Assembly (NCBI RefSeq): GCF_001293395.1
Contig: NW_015438358.1
Coordinates: forward strand, 253,095 to 317,094
Length of the DNA stretch: 64,000 nucleotides
Origin: Leptomonas pyrrhocoris
Taxonomy: Eukaryota; Euglenozoa; Kinetoplastea; Trypanosomatida; Trypanosomatidae
Direction of reading: 5' to 3'
Below the pieces are notes generated by a model that did not search any database, was not told the origin of the DNA, and saw only the letters and a list, made by a program, of their open reading frames with translations. The translations under genes were made by a program, and so were the position numbers. Positions 31,456 to 46,400 of the stretch are shown here, piece by piece. Each line of letters opens with the position of its first letter. Position 1 is the stretch's first letter.

Positions 31456-34400
31456 GCCCCGCGCAACCGGCCGTTTTTCGTGAGGGGGCGTTGTTCAAGG
31501 TCAGTACGCTGCTGTTTACGTCTGTTCCTGAAGAGGTCGACCGAATGATGTTTGCAAAGCGGCAGCTACGGTGGGGGAAAAACTCCCGAGGTTGGGGTGG
31601 CGCACGAGGCGTCACACCCGCGGTACTTCCTTTTCTCACTATTTGTGACGTAATTGCATAGCGTTGTTGTTCGTTTGTTTCCAGTTACGCTCTTCGTATG
31701 AGTGACATTTCCTTCCGCGCTGGCGCGTCGAAGTAATTAACTAAATTAACGTCTTTTAGTTTATGCTGTGTTATTCTTATCCGCTGCTGCGGCTGTGGGG
31801 CTCCGACCTTAACTGACCCGCTTCAGTTTTCGGCATTCAATTCTGAGCAAAGGCTGCAGGGTCAACATGCGAATGTGAAAGTTGACTTTTTCTGTTTTTG
31901 CTTTTGGTGGTGTGCTGGTTGTATTTTTGGAGGGTAAGATCGGCGTGTGGAGAAGAACATGGAAGTGTGAGGGAGAGGGACGGAGATATGATGTGCGCAC
32001 GCGAGATAACAGAGTCAGCACAGCTTCATAAAGTATGTGGGAAGTCACGGACGTTGGCAGGGACCATGTGCGTTTTCTCTTGCTTCTCTCTATATAGATG
32101 CTACTATCCTTCTTTTTTTTTCCCCTGTGGCGCTTTCGCATTGAAGTCTGATGAAACAGACAGTTGAAAAGGAATCCATATAAACGGCGTGTTCAACACA
32201 ATGGTAGCATTGCCGTAACTGAGAAAGCTAGCAATTGAGTTGAGCAGCAAAGATAGTGCTGGCAGACAGGACCAAACGCTCTGTTTTCTTTGTTTGCTGA
32301 GTAAGCCTGAGTGCACGGCTTTCGATCTTCTCGTTGTTGCTTTTCCTCATCACTCGGTGTGCACGATTGCGGCGTGCCATCAGCTCTCTTTTCAACGCAG
32401 CTACCTGTATTTCTTCACAAGGTACATATGCACTGCGGGCCGCACATGGGATGCGAAGTCGCTTTGTTTTCTCACATCTCCTCCCTCAACCATCGTCGCT
32501 TCCTCCTCTTTCGTTTTCTGCCTCGCTTCAACTTTTCCTCGTACGCTACGGCACCTCATGCCGGGGTGACAACGCATCGTCCACCTCTCTCTCTCTCTTT
32601 CACAACACAAACAACGAAATCAACAACGCACCCACTTAACAAAAAAAAAGTAGTGAGGAACATCCAGAATGGTCAAGCCCCACCTCCACCACTACCAGGT
32701 GGTCGGCCGCGAGTCGCCGTCCGAGAAGACGCCTGAGCCGACCGTGTACAAGTTTGAGGTGTTCGCCCCGAATTTCGTGGTCGCCAAGAGCCGCTTCTGG
32801 CGCATGATGAAGATCAAGAACAAAGTCAAGGCCACCCACGGTGACGTGCTGTCCTGCAAGGTCGTGAAGGACGCGAAGCTGGCGGCGCGCAACTACGTCG
32901 TCGACATCGCCTACTACAGTCAGCGCTGCGGTTACACGCGCATGGTGAAGGAGTTCCGCGACGTGTCCAAGAGCGGTGCCGTGAGCCAGGCCTACCACGA
33001 CCTGGCCTCCCGCCACCGTGCTCGCTACCACAACATCGAGGTGCTGGAGGTGAAGAGCATCCCGGACCACGAGGTGAAGCACCTGAACATCTCGCAGTAC
33101 CACGTGCCGAACCTCTCCTTCCCGCTGCTGCAGCGCCGCGTCAAGGCCGCTCGCAAGGACCGTGCCATCTTCGTCAAGAAGAACACGAAGCGCGCTATGG
33201 TGGCTTAAGGCGGTTGCTCGCCTGTCCCTTTTTCTTTCTCGCTGCTGTGGTGGCCCCGTGCGTCTCTGCGGCGAGCCAGCGTTAAAGGTCGGCTGGGGAG
33301 AGAACGTTCTTCCACTCATCACGCACTTTAATGTGCTTTCTTTTCTTTTTTCCTTAGTTTTTTGTTCTCATTACGCTAAAAAAAAAATCCATCTGAACTA
33401 TCGGAGAGGAAGAGGAGGATGTGGGGCTACCTGGAGGGAAGATCCCCCAGATGTTGGTGAATTACACAACCGTCTTTTTGTCGATGGTCGGCCTCACACA
33501 CCTGCTCGTTTGCGCTGGCGGAGGCCTCACCTTTTTTTCCTCTGTGAACTCTGGCACTCCGCCTTCCGCGATAGCGTTGCTCCTGCTTTTCGAAGCAATA
33601 GTCACACCTGGAATGGCGGATAAATTGATCACCATTGGAGCTCGCAAAAGATTTCTCTTCTACCCGACAAATCATTATGATCTGCGTCTGCTATGCGTGT
33701 ACACGCTTCCATGTCACATAAGTCAAAATGGTTCTTTCGCTCGTATTTTCTTTTTCTCCTCCTCCTCATCTCATTTCTCATTTTTCATTTTGCACGCGCT
33801 GTTCCACTTTGGTAGGGACGCTTCCTTCGCTTTCTGCGTGCACGTACCTCAACTTGTCTCCTTTCGTGAGTTCTTTCTCTCTCTCTCTCTCTGCTCCGCC
33901 TCGACGAGAAAGCGAACCGAGGCACCCCGCTTCTGCCGCTGCAGCTTCGTCCGTCATTTCTATCTCGGACAGGCTTCCATTTTCGACACAACACATTGAT
34001 TGTTGCCTTAAGCCACATTTGTTATTTCCTTCTTTTGCATTAAGTTGACCTTCGTTGGAACTCCAAGAAGAAACGTCACGCATAACTGTTCTAAAAGTAA
34101 AGAAAAACTAACTCTCCTTTTTCCGTGTTTCCCAGCTGTTCAGTGCACCTTCGTCGTAGTTGCCTCGATCTCCGCTTTTTTAGAAACTCTCTCCCCCTTC
34201 TTTTTATAGTCACGTACTTACACACACACCACACATCTCCTGCCTTGCGTGCTGTGCTCTACCGCACCATGTCCACGGCAGCTTCCTCTTCCCTTCCCCA
34301 GCAGACATCGCCAACGTCCCCGACCGGGGGCCCGGTGCGGGTGCCGCCGGGGAAGGTCTGGCTGAACGCGGACGAGCCGGACGACGAGTACCCGCTGTTT

Positions 34401-37400
34401 TGCGTCTCTGCGATTCCGCCCAAGAAGCCGGGCACGGTCCGCATTTGGGTCGATGGCTGCTTCGACATGCTACACTTTGGTCACGCGAACGCGCTGCGGC
34501 AGGCCCGCCGGCTTGGCACGGAGCTCTTCGTGGGTAGCCACTCGGATGAGGAGGTGATGCGGTTCAAGGGGCCGCCGATCATGCACGCCGAGGAGCGCTA
34601 CGAGGCGCTGCGGGGGTGCAAGTGGGTGGACTACGTGATTGAGAACTACCCCTACTGCACCCGTCTCAAGGACATGGAGAGGCTGGAGATCGATTACGTG
34701 GCGCACGGGGACGACATCTCCGTCGGTTTGGATGGCCGCAACTCGTACCAGGAAATCATCGATGCCGGCAAGTTCAAGGTTGTGAAGCGCACCGAGGGCA
34801 TTTCTACGACGGACTTGGTGGGTCGCATGCTGCTGTGCACCAAGAACCACATGCTCCAGTCGATGGACGAGATGCAGCTGGAAAACGAGCTCATTGAGCA
34901 AAGTCCCACGACACACTACCTGACCACCTCCCGCAAAATCGTGCAGTTCAGCAACAACTCCAGCCCCAAGCCTGGCGACCGCATCGTCTACGTCGACGGC
35001 AGCTTCGACCTCTTCCACATCGGCCACATGCGCGTCCTCGAGAAGGCACGCGAGTTCGGCGACTACCTCATCGTTGGCGTCTACGAGGATAAGGTGGTGA
35101 ACGATCACAAAGGCAAGAACTACCCCATCATGAACCTGAATGAGCGGGTGCTGGGCGTGCTATCGTGCCGGTACGTGGATGAGGTGGTGATGGGCGTTCC
35201 GTTCGACGTGACGAAGGAGCTCATCGAGAGTCTTGGGATCGACGTCGTGGTGGGCGGCAAGTTCACGGATTTGGTGCTGGATGGGCCGGCGTCGACGTGC
35301 TACGAGGTACCGAAGGCGATGAACATCTACCAGGAGGTGGACTCCGGCACCACCCTCTCCACCGACTCCCTCGTTGACCGCGTCGTCGAGAACCGGCTCG
35401 CTTTTCTGAAGCGTCAGGCAGAAAAACGCAGGAAGGACAAGAAGAGTGCGGAGAGCAAGCCGGAGGAGTACAGAAACGTGAAGGAAGTGAATTGAGGGGG
35501 CTGCGACGTGAAAGATTGTTAGCACGACGAAAGAGAAGAGTAGACAAAAAGAACCGCCGGAAAAGGACTTTCTTGCATTTGGGGTTCCTCTGACCGCCGA
35601 GTTACGTGAAGATGAACACGAACCTTTCCCCCTCACATTCCGTTTCTTCGGCGCCTTGAAATGCACACGACTCCACGGTTAGGTGAGCCCAGTTAGCTAA
35701 AATTAATTTGCTGACGGAACGTCTTGTGCGGAGGCGCGAGGGTGCTTCCTCGTAACAACAACAAAAACACACTAATTGGGATGCACATCTTCTTTCCCGT
35801 TGCCGCTGCAGTCGATGCGATGCGACGCCTTGCCGAATCCCATCAAGCGTGGTGGCGGTGAGGTCTGTCACATGATTCTCTCTTTCCTCAACGTGCGGCG
35901 TTCACGCAGGTGTTTCAAGAGAAAGCAGAAGCTTGCTTTCCAGAGCGCTGGTTTCATCGAGGCCGCCGGGTTGGTGTGGCCGCTGCTGCACCTCTTTGGG
36001 GAAGAAATGCTTGTTGAGATGACTTCCGTACGCACGAAGCTTCGTGGTGCTCGCCATGTACGTGTCGACATGTTATGATGGATGGACCAATTCGGCGTTG
36101 ACGCTTTGTAAAAAGCAGCAGCAATCAACCGAACCCTCTCTCTCCCCTTATTTTTTTTTGGTGTATTTCTTCTTGCTTTGGCGCAGTAATTCGCCTTTTT
36201 ATTATTATCTTCCGCTATCGGTAACGAAGAAGAACATCACAAGCGCTTTAACATCCAGAGCTGTGCTCCTCGCTTTTCCTTTCATTCCAACCAAAACAAA
36301 ACCTTTTTTTTTCCATCCTCGCCTCGATGCCGCTGCAGAAGTCTGACGCGTCCTTGGCGTACGACCGCCGCCGCATCACCCCCGGCATCGTGCACTTCGG
36401 TGTTGGCCAGTTCTGTCGTGGTCACTTATTTCGCTACACACAGCACCTGCTGGAGGTGTCCGCGAAGGAAAACCACCAGTACGACAGCTGGGGCATCGTT
36501 GGTGTCAATGTGATCAAAGGCGAGCGTGAGCGGGAAATGTGGCAGGACTTCAAGAAGCAAGACTGCATGTACTCCGTCACGCTTTGCCCCACGAAAGGCC
36601 CCCACACAACGGAGATCATTGGGAGCATGCTCGATTACGTGTACGCGCCGGAGCAGCATCAGAAAGTGTTGGACTACCTTGCTGACCCCCGCATCCGCAT
36701 TGTCTCCCTGACAGTGACGGAGGGCGGCTACAACATCGACGAGGTCAAGAACTGCTTCAACCTGGCAGACAAGGCGGTGAAGGCGGACCTTGCGAACCCC
36801 GCTCAACCGCACACCACCTTTGGATACATTGTGGAGGGCCTGCGCCTGCGCCGCGAGCGGAAAATTGAGCCGTTTACCGTGATGTCGTGCGACAACCTGC
36901 GCCACAACGGCGATGTTGCGAAGAAGGCTATTTTGGGCTACGCTGGCGCGCGTGACGCCGAACTGTGCCGGTGGATCGAGGCGAACGTGTGCTTCCCGAA
37001 CAGCATGGTCGACCGCATCACCCCCGCCACAACGCCTGCCATGCGGACCCATCTGAACAAGTTGACCGGGCTTGATGACCTGCAGCCGGTGATTGGAGAG
37101 GACTTCAACCAATGGGTTATCGAGAACCGGTTTCGCGTTCGTCCACCGTGGGAGCGGGTTGGTCAGGAGCTGACGGACAACGTGGCCGGCTACGAGAACA
37201 CGAAGGTGCGCATCCTTAACTCGTCGCACCTGATGCTGACGTTCTCTGGATTGCTCCTCGGGTACCGGATGGTGCATGAGGCGCTCGGCGACGCGGACAT
37301 CCACCGCCTTGTGGCGAACTCGCTGGAGAACGACGTGCTGCCGACGCTGGACTCGCCGATGGACAAGGTGGCGTACAAGAACAAGGTCCTGTCGCGCTTC

Positions 37401-40400
37401 ATGAACCCCGCCATCGCGGATCAGCTGCTGCGCATCGCAGGCGACGGCTGCAGCAAGGTGCAGGTGTTCTGGACGAACAACGTCGTTGCTTTGTTGAAGA
37501 ACAAGCGCGACCTGAGCAACTTCGCCTTCGGCCTTGCGTGCTTCCTGGCGTACCTGGAGGGCAAGGATTGCAAAGGAGCCACGTTCCCCGTGATTGAGCC
37601 GAAGCTGGACCCGAAGTGGAAGGAGCTGATTGCGAGCTCGAACCTCTCTGCGCCGCTGTCCCTCAACGCCTTTGATTCGTGGAGAAGTTTGGATCACGCC
37701 GAGTTGGATGCGCAGATCGTGCACTTCCGCAAACTGATCAAGGAGAAAGGTGTGCGTGCTGCAATGCCTTTCAAGAACAAGAGCGCCCAGTTGTAAGCTC
37801 TTTTTTTTCTTATTTCTTTCATTGTATATATCGCTTATTACGTTTCCCTCTCTCTTATGAACCGTCGGTCCCGATGTGGCCAGTTAGCGGCGACTGGTGT
37901 TTCTCACCTTGACGACAGCACGATGAGAACAAATCGCATTGCGGACACGAATAAAACAACGGGCTGCAGCCAAAAAAAAAAAAGGTAAGGTAAAAGAAAA
38001 AACCGATCGTGAGGCGTTTCAAAGAAAAAGGGAGGGGACTGGTTTCCGTGGTTTCCGACCTTAGCGTGCGTGTGAGATGGGAGTTGATCCGAGAGCCTCC
38101 TTTTTTTCTTTTCTTGCTAGCGATGCGTAATCCGTGCAACTTGGCGTACGTGAGCCAGCAAAAAAAAAAACCAAGCAAGCAAACATAATCTATTGCTGTG
38201 TTTGGTCCAGCAGTTATTACATCTTTTCCTTGTTAACAGTAGCGGTTGATTACTTTCGGAATTGTGAGATACCTATTTATCTTACTCTTTTTTCCCCTTC
38301 AAAAGTGCTGAAAACAACAACATGCGGAAGCTACTTCGCGACGGTACCGTTTGATGTCGCACAGAAGAGAGCTTCCTGCCTATTCATTTTTTTTCATTTT
38401 GTGTTTATTTCCATCTATCATTTACTTGTTTTGCGTCCTTCTTTTCGCTGCGGCGTGTTTGTGGCCACAACAGAATAACAAAATGTGATTTTTCCTTTCA
38501 CCAAACAAACAAACAAAAACGGTTTTAATCCACCTTCTTTCTTCTTTCGTCTTATTTTTTTTTGTTTTCCAGTTATGGAACGAAATAGCTCTCTCGATAT
38601 ATATATTTCCCCTTCTTTTTTAGCGACACGTAAGTTATCTCGAAGCCGTGAAATCGACAGAGCACTGAAAAATAATTAAAAAAAAATCGCATACAGAGAA
38701 GGAACCACACAGTTTATTGAACCCGCAACGCTGCACGCGTTCGTATGCGGCGTTGGGGAACTCTGAAAGCGCTTCTAGCGTTTTGAGGGTTGTAACCGGC
38801 CGTTGCGGTCGGCGACCATGCCTTCTCTTATGCAGAGGCGTTTCTTTCCTTCGCCGTTGTAGCTGGAGAGTTTCTCTTTATCGCGGTACGCACCATTCAC
38901 ATTTCTTCACCTGCTCTGCGAACAGTCCCGCACCGTGAAGCTGCAAACGTTGTGCTTCTCGGGCGGCGGGATGAAAAGAAGAACCGACGATTTGCATGTG
39001 GATGCGTTGATTCCTTTCTTGGCTTGTGCGTGACCCGCGACTCTTCATTACCTGTCCACCTCAACCTTCCTCGGCGCTCTCTTTTTTGCCTTTTTGCCGT
39101 AGCAGCCTTCTAGTTTGAGTGACGGGATCATTTCCGGCTGCCATCATGCCAGTTTTCGACGGTGTGGACTTGCCCTTTGCCGACGAAGCTCCCTCGTCTG
39201 CCTCATCTTCAAGTGTACGTCAGCTGGCGCTGGCTCGAGAAGTGGTGCTGGCGGAGCTGAAGAACAACGCCGAGGCTGCCTCGATCTGGGAAGAGGCGAG
39301 TGCGAAGTCGCTACTGGAGCAGGAACGCAATGCGGCACTCTACCGAAGCTTCATCGCCGAGTTGCGGCAGCGCTGCTCACTGGAAGGTCTGAGCAGCTTC
39401 TCTCCCATTTCGGGTTCGGTCCGTCCGTCGAGGGCTGTCAGCAGCACCGGGCCTCTGGATCTCGTGACAGTGGCTGCTCCTCCCGTGGCGCTGCAGAAAC
39501 GTGTTGGCGAAGGAGAAGAGGCCACATCGAACGGCGGTTTACATGACGTAGGAGTGAATTTGATGGCGGAGGAAGAAACACCGCTTCTCCAATCATCCGC
39601 CCATGTCTCTCAAGTCAGCTCCGTGGGCGACTCCGCAACGTGGACTCCCCAGCAAGCCGCCTCGCAGTCTTCCCTGGACGGCGTGTTCTTCGAGGCCCTG
39701 CTGAGTCAGCAGCTCAATCTCTCCCTCTCGATGAGCTGCGCTGACCCGAGCGAGACACTGGAAGAAATGCTGCGGAACGTGCACCGAGTGGAGAAGACGG
39801 TACGCGAGGAAACGTCGTTGCTGGAGTACGTGAATGCAGCACGTTTTGCGGAGCAGCGCGCCTATAAACGCCGGCGTACGGAGCTCGAGTCTCAGGTAAC
39901 CAAGTCGCACGCCAAAGTTGCGTCGCTGGAGAAGTTGCTGAACGTCGGCGCAAGCGATGTGTTTCCCAAGGCGCCCAACGCGGCGGAACGGCTTCGGCTG
40001 CGGCTGCTTGAGTGAAGAAGGGTTAGAAAAGGTCTGTCGGTCGTGGAATTGTCTTTTCTACAACTCCTTCGCTGCCGCAAAAGTGAATAAGCGGGTGCGT
40101 TTGTTTCTTGTCTGCGGTGCGGTCGGCGTGGCGTCGGCCGCTCCACCATCTCTCCTTTCGTAGCTACGTTCACCCTCTTTGTTTGTTGAGCTTCAGTATT
40201 CACTGTCGCAGTTTTTTATTGGCCTGTTCCTTTCGTCGTGCCTGCGCGCACGAAGTAATACTTCATACACATACAACAACAAAGTGTATGGCGCGTGCTG
40301 TCGTGGCCTGCGCTGTGTGGCTTTGGAGCGCTCCGCTCGCCTCAACGAGCGAGATTGTCTGCCAACGTGGGCATGACCCCGCATGAACTGCGCTTCCACG

Positions 40401-43400
40401 AACACTTGCTAGCGCTCTTTTCCCCTTCTCTCGTCTTGCTTCCTTCCTCGCGTTGCTGCTCCGTACTTTGCGATTCGTGAGCACCACCTCTGTCGCGTGA
40501 GATTGCTATATATATATATAATCACCAGGGTTTTCTCTCCGTCGTGCTGCTAAACGTTTCCTTTCGTTTCTTTTAAACGCCTCTGTCGCACTGCTTCTCC
40601 TGCAGCTTCACCGTTGGAGGTGTGCCGTTTTTGGATTGAAGGTGAAGTCGGCAGCAACAACACAAAAAGTCCCTCCCACGCATTCGCTGCGGTAGCGCTG
40701 TTGTTTCCTCGGCCTGTTCGCGCAGCGCTGCAAATACCGCCCCCCCCCCCTCCTAAAAGAGAAGCACACATTTTCCTTATCTCTACACTTATTTCTTAGG
40801 TCCTGCAAAGGAGTGATGTCCGCGGCATCGTCGCCGACGTCGTTTCGCACAGAGAGCGACGGCTTCTTCACCAACGCCGAGAAAGAAGAGTTTCACTACA
40901 CCGTCTTTGCCCCTTCCCGTACCGCGCCACCACCTGCGGAGACGGATGGAAGTGTTCCCGTGCTGCTGTGCGTCCATGGTGCTGGCATGAGTGGCGACTG
41001 CTTCTTTCGGCTGGCGCGTGAGCTGCAACGGCGCAGTGAGGTCTCCAAGGATGATCAGGTCTCTTCACCGCTGCCTCCGCCGGCGTCCAGTGGCAAAGGA
41101 CTGCCACCCATGTCGGAGTCAGCGTCCTTGGCGATGGAGGCGGTCGCCGAGGTGCGTGGCGATGACATGGACATGCACATTCTCACCTACGATATGCGCT
41201 GCCACGGGCAGTCTACCTTCGCCGGTGGAGAGAATCACCTCGACATGGAGGTGCTGATGGAGGACTTCTTGAACTTTCTCCGGTACGCCAAGGAAGAGCT
41301 GTTTCCCAACAGCCACTTTTTTCTTCTCGGACACTCCCTCGGCGGAGCGGTGGTCGCGCGTGCGCTGAGCGGCAACAAAGCGGCACAGAAGCGCGTCTCG
41401 GGTTTTCTCATGGTGGACACTGTCGAGGGCACCGCGCAGATGTCGCTGGCACACATGTCGGACTACCTCAAGAGGCGGCCCAGCTATTTTCCCGCTGTGG
41501 ACGATGCCGTGGCGTGGTTCCTGCACTTCGGTGGGATGCAAAGCGCGCAGGGCGCCGCGGTATCCGTCCCGCCGCTGTTGAAGCAAAATCCCACAACAGG
41601 ACAGTGGCACTGGCGCACGGACCTGCACAAAATGGAGGCGGTGTGGGGAGGGTGGTTCAAGGGCCTGGACGACGCCTTTGTGTCGCTGCCGTGCGCCAAG
41701 ATGCTGTGCACGGCAAACGCGGAGCGTCTGGACAAGGCGCTGACGGTGGCGCAGATGCAAGGGAAGTTTCAGTTTGAGGTGATCGGAAACGGCTGTGGGC
41801 ACTACGTGATGGACGATGCAACGGCCACGTTGGCGGCAAAGGTGCGCCGTTTTGTGAAGCGAAATGAACTTCTCGCGCAGAAGCTGCGATATTTGAACAT
41901 GACAGTTCCAAAGGACTACTTGTCCACCACGACGACCGCGAAGCCACCTAATTGAAAGTGGCAGCACACTCGACGGTCTACGCCTCGCGTTTTTTTCGTT
42001 CCCCTCCCCCCCCCCCCTTGCCATGCTGCTGAGGTCTCACGTCGGGAATAGCAGCGAAGTAGTGAGCTCCCCGTTTTCTTCTACGCTTCAGAGCAACGCA
42101 AAAAATAGAGGTTCAAAAGCACTCTGATGTTTCCTGTCCAAACGTACGGACCGGGGTTTTTTTTTTGTGGCCGCGACTCACGGTTTGGCGTTGTTGCTCG
42201 TTGGTCCGTCTTTCGGTGTTCTTGCGCAGACGGTTTCCTTTTTTCTTTCTGTGTGTCAAACAGTCTTCATTCTCGGCTCCCCCTCCCAAAAAAAAAGAAA
42301 ACAATACCCCTTCAGCTTTCTTCTCCTTGGGTTCGGTGAAGATGAGAAAACACGCTGTTCTTCACCGGGACGCTTCGATTGACACGTCGGCTGCTGTCGA
42401 TAGAGAAAATGTGTTTCTTCTCATCCCACGCACCGAAGGAACGAGAGCTTCCTCTACCATGGTAGCCGTACGATCGACCTCCTCGACCTTCCTTCCTTCC
42501 GCTCCCTTCCATTGTTTTCTCCACACAACAACAAACACCGCCGCTCACAGCGCTTTAAACACACAACAGACGCGTTAGAGTTACACGAGCTTTTTTTGCT
42601 TTGTTTTGCTTTCCTGCACGTAAACGTCTTGGTTCGTCTGTGCGAAGGCGTCATCCTTCACGCGCACAGTACAACACACAAGAGCGAAGAGGCGATACGC
42701 AAGTACGGCATTCCAAGCGTACAATTCAATAGAGTACTCTGTTGTTGGGTGCGTCGCCTTGCGGTACGCATTCTCAGGCATTATCACTCCCCTCAAGCCT
42801 TTTCTTTCGTGATTTACGTGGGAATCTCTCACCTACTTTTCCCTCTTTTCTGGAGTTGACATGCAACGCCACGGTTTTTGGCGTGTATCCCGACATACAT
42901 AACGGTGTACGTGTGTGGTGGAATTGCTGGGTTGTTGCTGAGGTTTATCGCGCTATCGGCTGAAGGTTTTATTCCTACTATTTTTTTCTTCTGTGTCTGT
43001 TAGCCAACTTTATTTTGGATCTCTTTGTTCCCGACTTCGTTGCGTGGCTGCCTCCGGCGACTGGCGAGCGTGCTTGTCCAGTGCGACCTCACTTCTTCTT
43101 TCCCTTTCCTTGCCGTGTTGGTGCTGACCAAAGCACTGCCTTTCTTCTCTTCGACAGTCTTTCATTGCCTTTATTTACTTTTTTAGCGGCTTTTCTATTC
43201 TATTTCGCGGTTTCAACCGCCACCGTTTTAGCCATGTCGTGGCATCAGGAAGGCTGTAGCGGGCTATGGCGCTCCGAGGATATGGTTCGCGTTAATATCA
43301 TCCTGCAGCGCGAGGTGCTGCACGATACGATGTTCGAAGTGGGCATGCTAGGCCGTGTGCAGTTCCTCGACGCAAACGAAGGCATTGCCGCCTTTGCGCG

Positions 43401-46400
43401 GCCCTATACCGAGGACCTGCGGCGCTGCGAGGAGCTGCAACGCAAACTGCACTTCATCGAAGAGTCGCTGCGCAAGGAGCCGGAGCTGCTGGAACGGTAC
43501 AGTACAGACATCAACATGAGCGCCACTGTCGAAGAGATGCGCTCGTCGCTCATGCAGGGCCAAATGAACGTGATCGACGATCGCATCGAGTCCACCGTGA
43601 GCGAGCTCAATGCGATGCTCATGTCACTCGAGGGCTTTCAGAGCGAACTGAATCGCAACCAGGAAATGGAGGTGCTCTACCAGACGTACCAGCAGATGGT
43701 GTACGCACACGCCGACGAGCCGATGAGCGATGAGGCAGCGGAGGCGCCGGGCAGCCACGTGGGCAGTGCGTCTGCACGCTCCAGCGCCGTCATCAGCGCG
43801 GAGGCCTTCTCGCGCCTCTCTAGTCTTTTTGGTCTTCTCGACACCACCCGCGCGGAGGAGCTGTACCGGCTGTGCTACCGGGTGAGCCGCGGTAACGCGA
43901 TTGTCGAGATCAGCAACGCGCCGGAGTTGTTCGTCGACACCAAAACAGGCGAGCGCAACGTCTCCAAGACGGCCTTTGTTGTGTTGTGCTCCTCGCCGCT
44001 GGTGATCACACGTCTGAAGAAGCTAGTCGGCGGCCTCGGGGCCTCTGTGTACACGCTGGAGGAGGTCCACACCCACGGGGCGGAGATAGCGCTGTCCCCT
44101 AACGCGCACCACGTCGAGGACACCGTCGAGGGCGTGGAGCGTCGCAAGCGCGATGTGCTGCAGCTCTGGTACGAGGAGCATCGACTGTACAAAACGTATT
44201 TGAAGGTGGAGAAGGTAGTGCTGACCGCCATGAACATGTGCGCGATGGCCGGCTCCACGTGCACGGCGTCTGCCTGGGTACCACTGCGCCACGAGCAGGC
44301 ACTGCGTCGCGCCCTGCAGGACGCGGTGGCGTCGGCGAACGGGAGCGTAGAGTCCATCGTGGCGCACCACGCTGATCAGAAGCACCCGCCCACCTTCTTT
44401 GAAACCAACCGCTTTACCGAAGCGTTTCAGGGCATCGTGAGCAGCTACGGCATTGCCCGTTACAAGGAGGTCAATCCCGGCGTGTTCACCATCATCACCT
44501 TCCCTTACCTATTTGGCATAATGTACGGTGACATCGGGCACGGCGTGCTGCTGCTGCTCATTGCATTATACTTCATCTACAAGGAGCGGGCGTGGCGCAC
44601 GGTGCAGCTGAATGAAATCGTCGCCATGGTGTTTGGTGGCCGCTACCTGCTGCTCCTGATGTCCCTGTACGCCATTTACATGGGGCTGCTGTACAACGAT
44701 TTCTTTGGCTTCTCGCTGAACCTCTTTTCCAGCGGCTACACGTGGGCCCCCATCACCGCGCAGAATGGCACCACCTACCCGACGACGCCGAACGGTTTAC
44801 CAAGCGTGAAGCCGTCGCACGTCTACGCCCTCGGCTTAGATGCGGCGTGGTCGGAGACGGACAACAAGCTGGAGCTTTACAACTCGGTCAAGATGAAGCA
44901 CGCCGTCATTGTCGGCACCGTGCAGATGTTCGCTGGCCTTTTCCTCTCGCTCCACAACAGTGTGTACGAGCGGAACTGGTTTAAGGTCGCGTTCCTGTTT
45001 GTGCCAGAGTTCGTTTTCCTGTTTTCCACCTTCGGCTACATGTGCATCCTCATTCTCGTGAAGTGGGGCACTACGTGGCGCAACACGAACGACGCACCGA
45101 GCATCTTGGAGACCATGACGAACTTCTTCTTGGCGCCTGGCACGGTGACGAAGTCACTCTATAAAGGGCAGGCCGGTCTGCAGATCTTTCTTCTTCTTCT
45201 GGCGTTTCTCATGGTGCCCCTGATGTTGCTGGGGATGCCGTACATCGAGATGCGCGAGTATAAACGGTGGAAGCAGCGGCGATTCGGCGGCGGTGGTGGC
45301 GGCGGGGCGCAGCATGCGAGCATGGTCGTCATCGAGAACGAAGACTCCGCGGATGGATTCTTTAACGAGCCTTCCACCTCCGTTCAAACGGCCACCGCTG
45401 CCTCGCAGCGGCAGACCCGTGCGGACGGCGGCAACGACAGAAGCGCCGCCGCTTCACCACCCCCACCGACGCATGATTTGATCAGTGACGACGAACAGGC
45501 GCTGTACAACGCGGCTGTCTTCTTCGGGGATGACTCCATGGACCCGTATGGCGGCGCTGCCGCCGACATGGACAATGCCGCAGTTCGTGCAAGGGAGGAG
45601 GAGGACGAGCACTTCGAGCACTTTGACGTGTCGGAGCTGGTGATTCATTACGTCATCCACACGATTGAGTACGTGCTGGGCAGCGTCTCCAACACCGCCT
45701 CGTACCTCCGTCTTTGGGCCCTCTCGCTGGCGCACGCGCAGCTGTCGGAAGTGTTCTTTACCTTCACGGTGGTGAACGTGTTGAGTGTCAAGGATAGCTC
45801 GGGCTTTGTCATTGCGATTGGCGTTATGCTGTGGATTGTGGTGACGTTCGCCGTGCTGGTGGGCATGGAGGCGCTCTCGGCCTTCTTGCACGCCTTGCGT
45901 CTCCACTGGATGGAGTTCCAAAACAAGTTCTATGTGGGTGACGGCAAGGCTTTTGATCCGATGGATCTCCTTAGCTTGAACGCGCACAATTGAAGCTGTG
46001 CGTTCCGTTGATGAGAGACGTGTACACCTTTCTGTTGTTATTGCGCTCGCGGCCTGAAGGACGGAAAAGAACTGTATGAGAAGTACGCCCCGTTCAGGTG
46101 TTGTACGTTATTTTTCCTGCGTTGCGTCGTGCTACTTACGCCTTGCATTCGTCTGGGGAAAAGAGCGGTCAAGGAAGCGAACGATGCTGTTTTGCTTTGT
46201 TTATTCATATATATTTTTTTTTTGTTTGCGTCGTAACAATGTCTGGCAGCTGCTGCTGGATAAAAAAGTTCTCCTCTCATCGAAGAAGTGATCATGGTCA
46301 CGTGCGCTGCTGCAACGATGTTTCCGGAAGAGTTGGCTGACAAGAAATTAATGTGAATGCCCGCGTCGTCCAAGTCTACTTTGCGACGAGGTACTTGTTG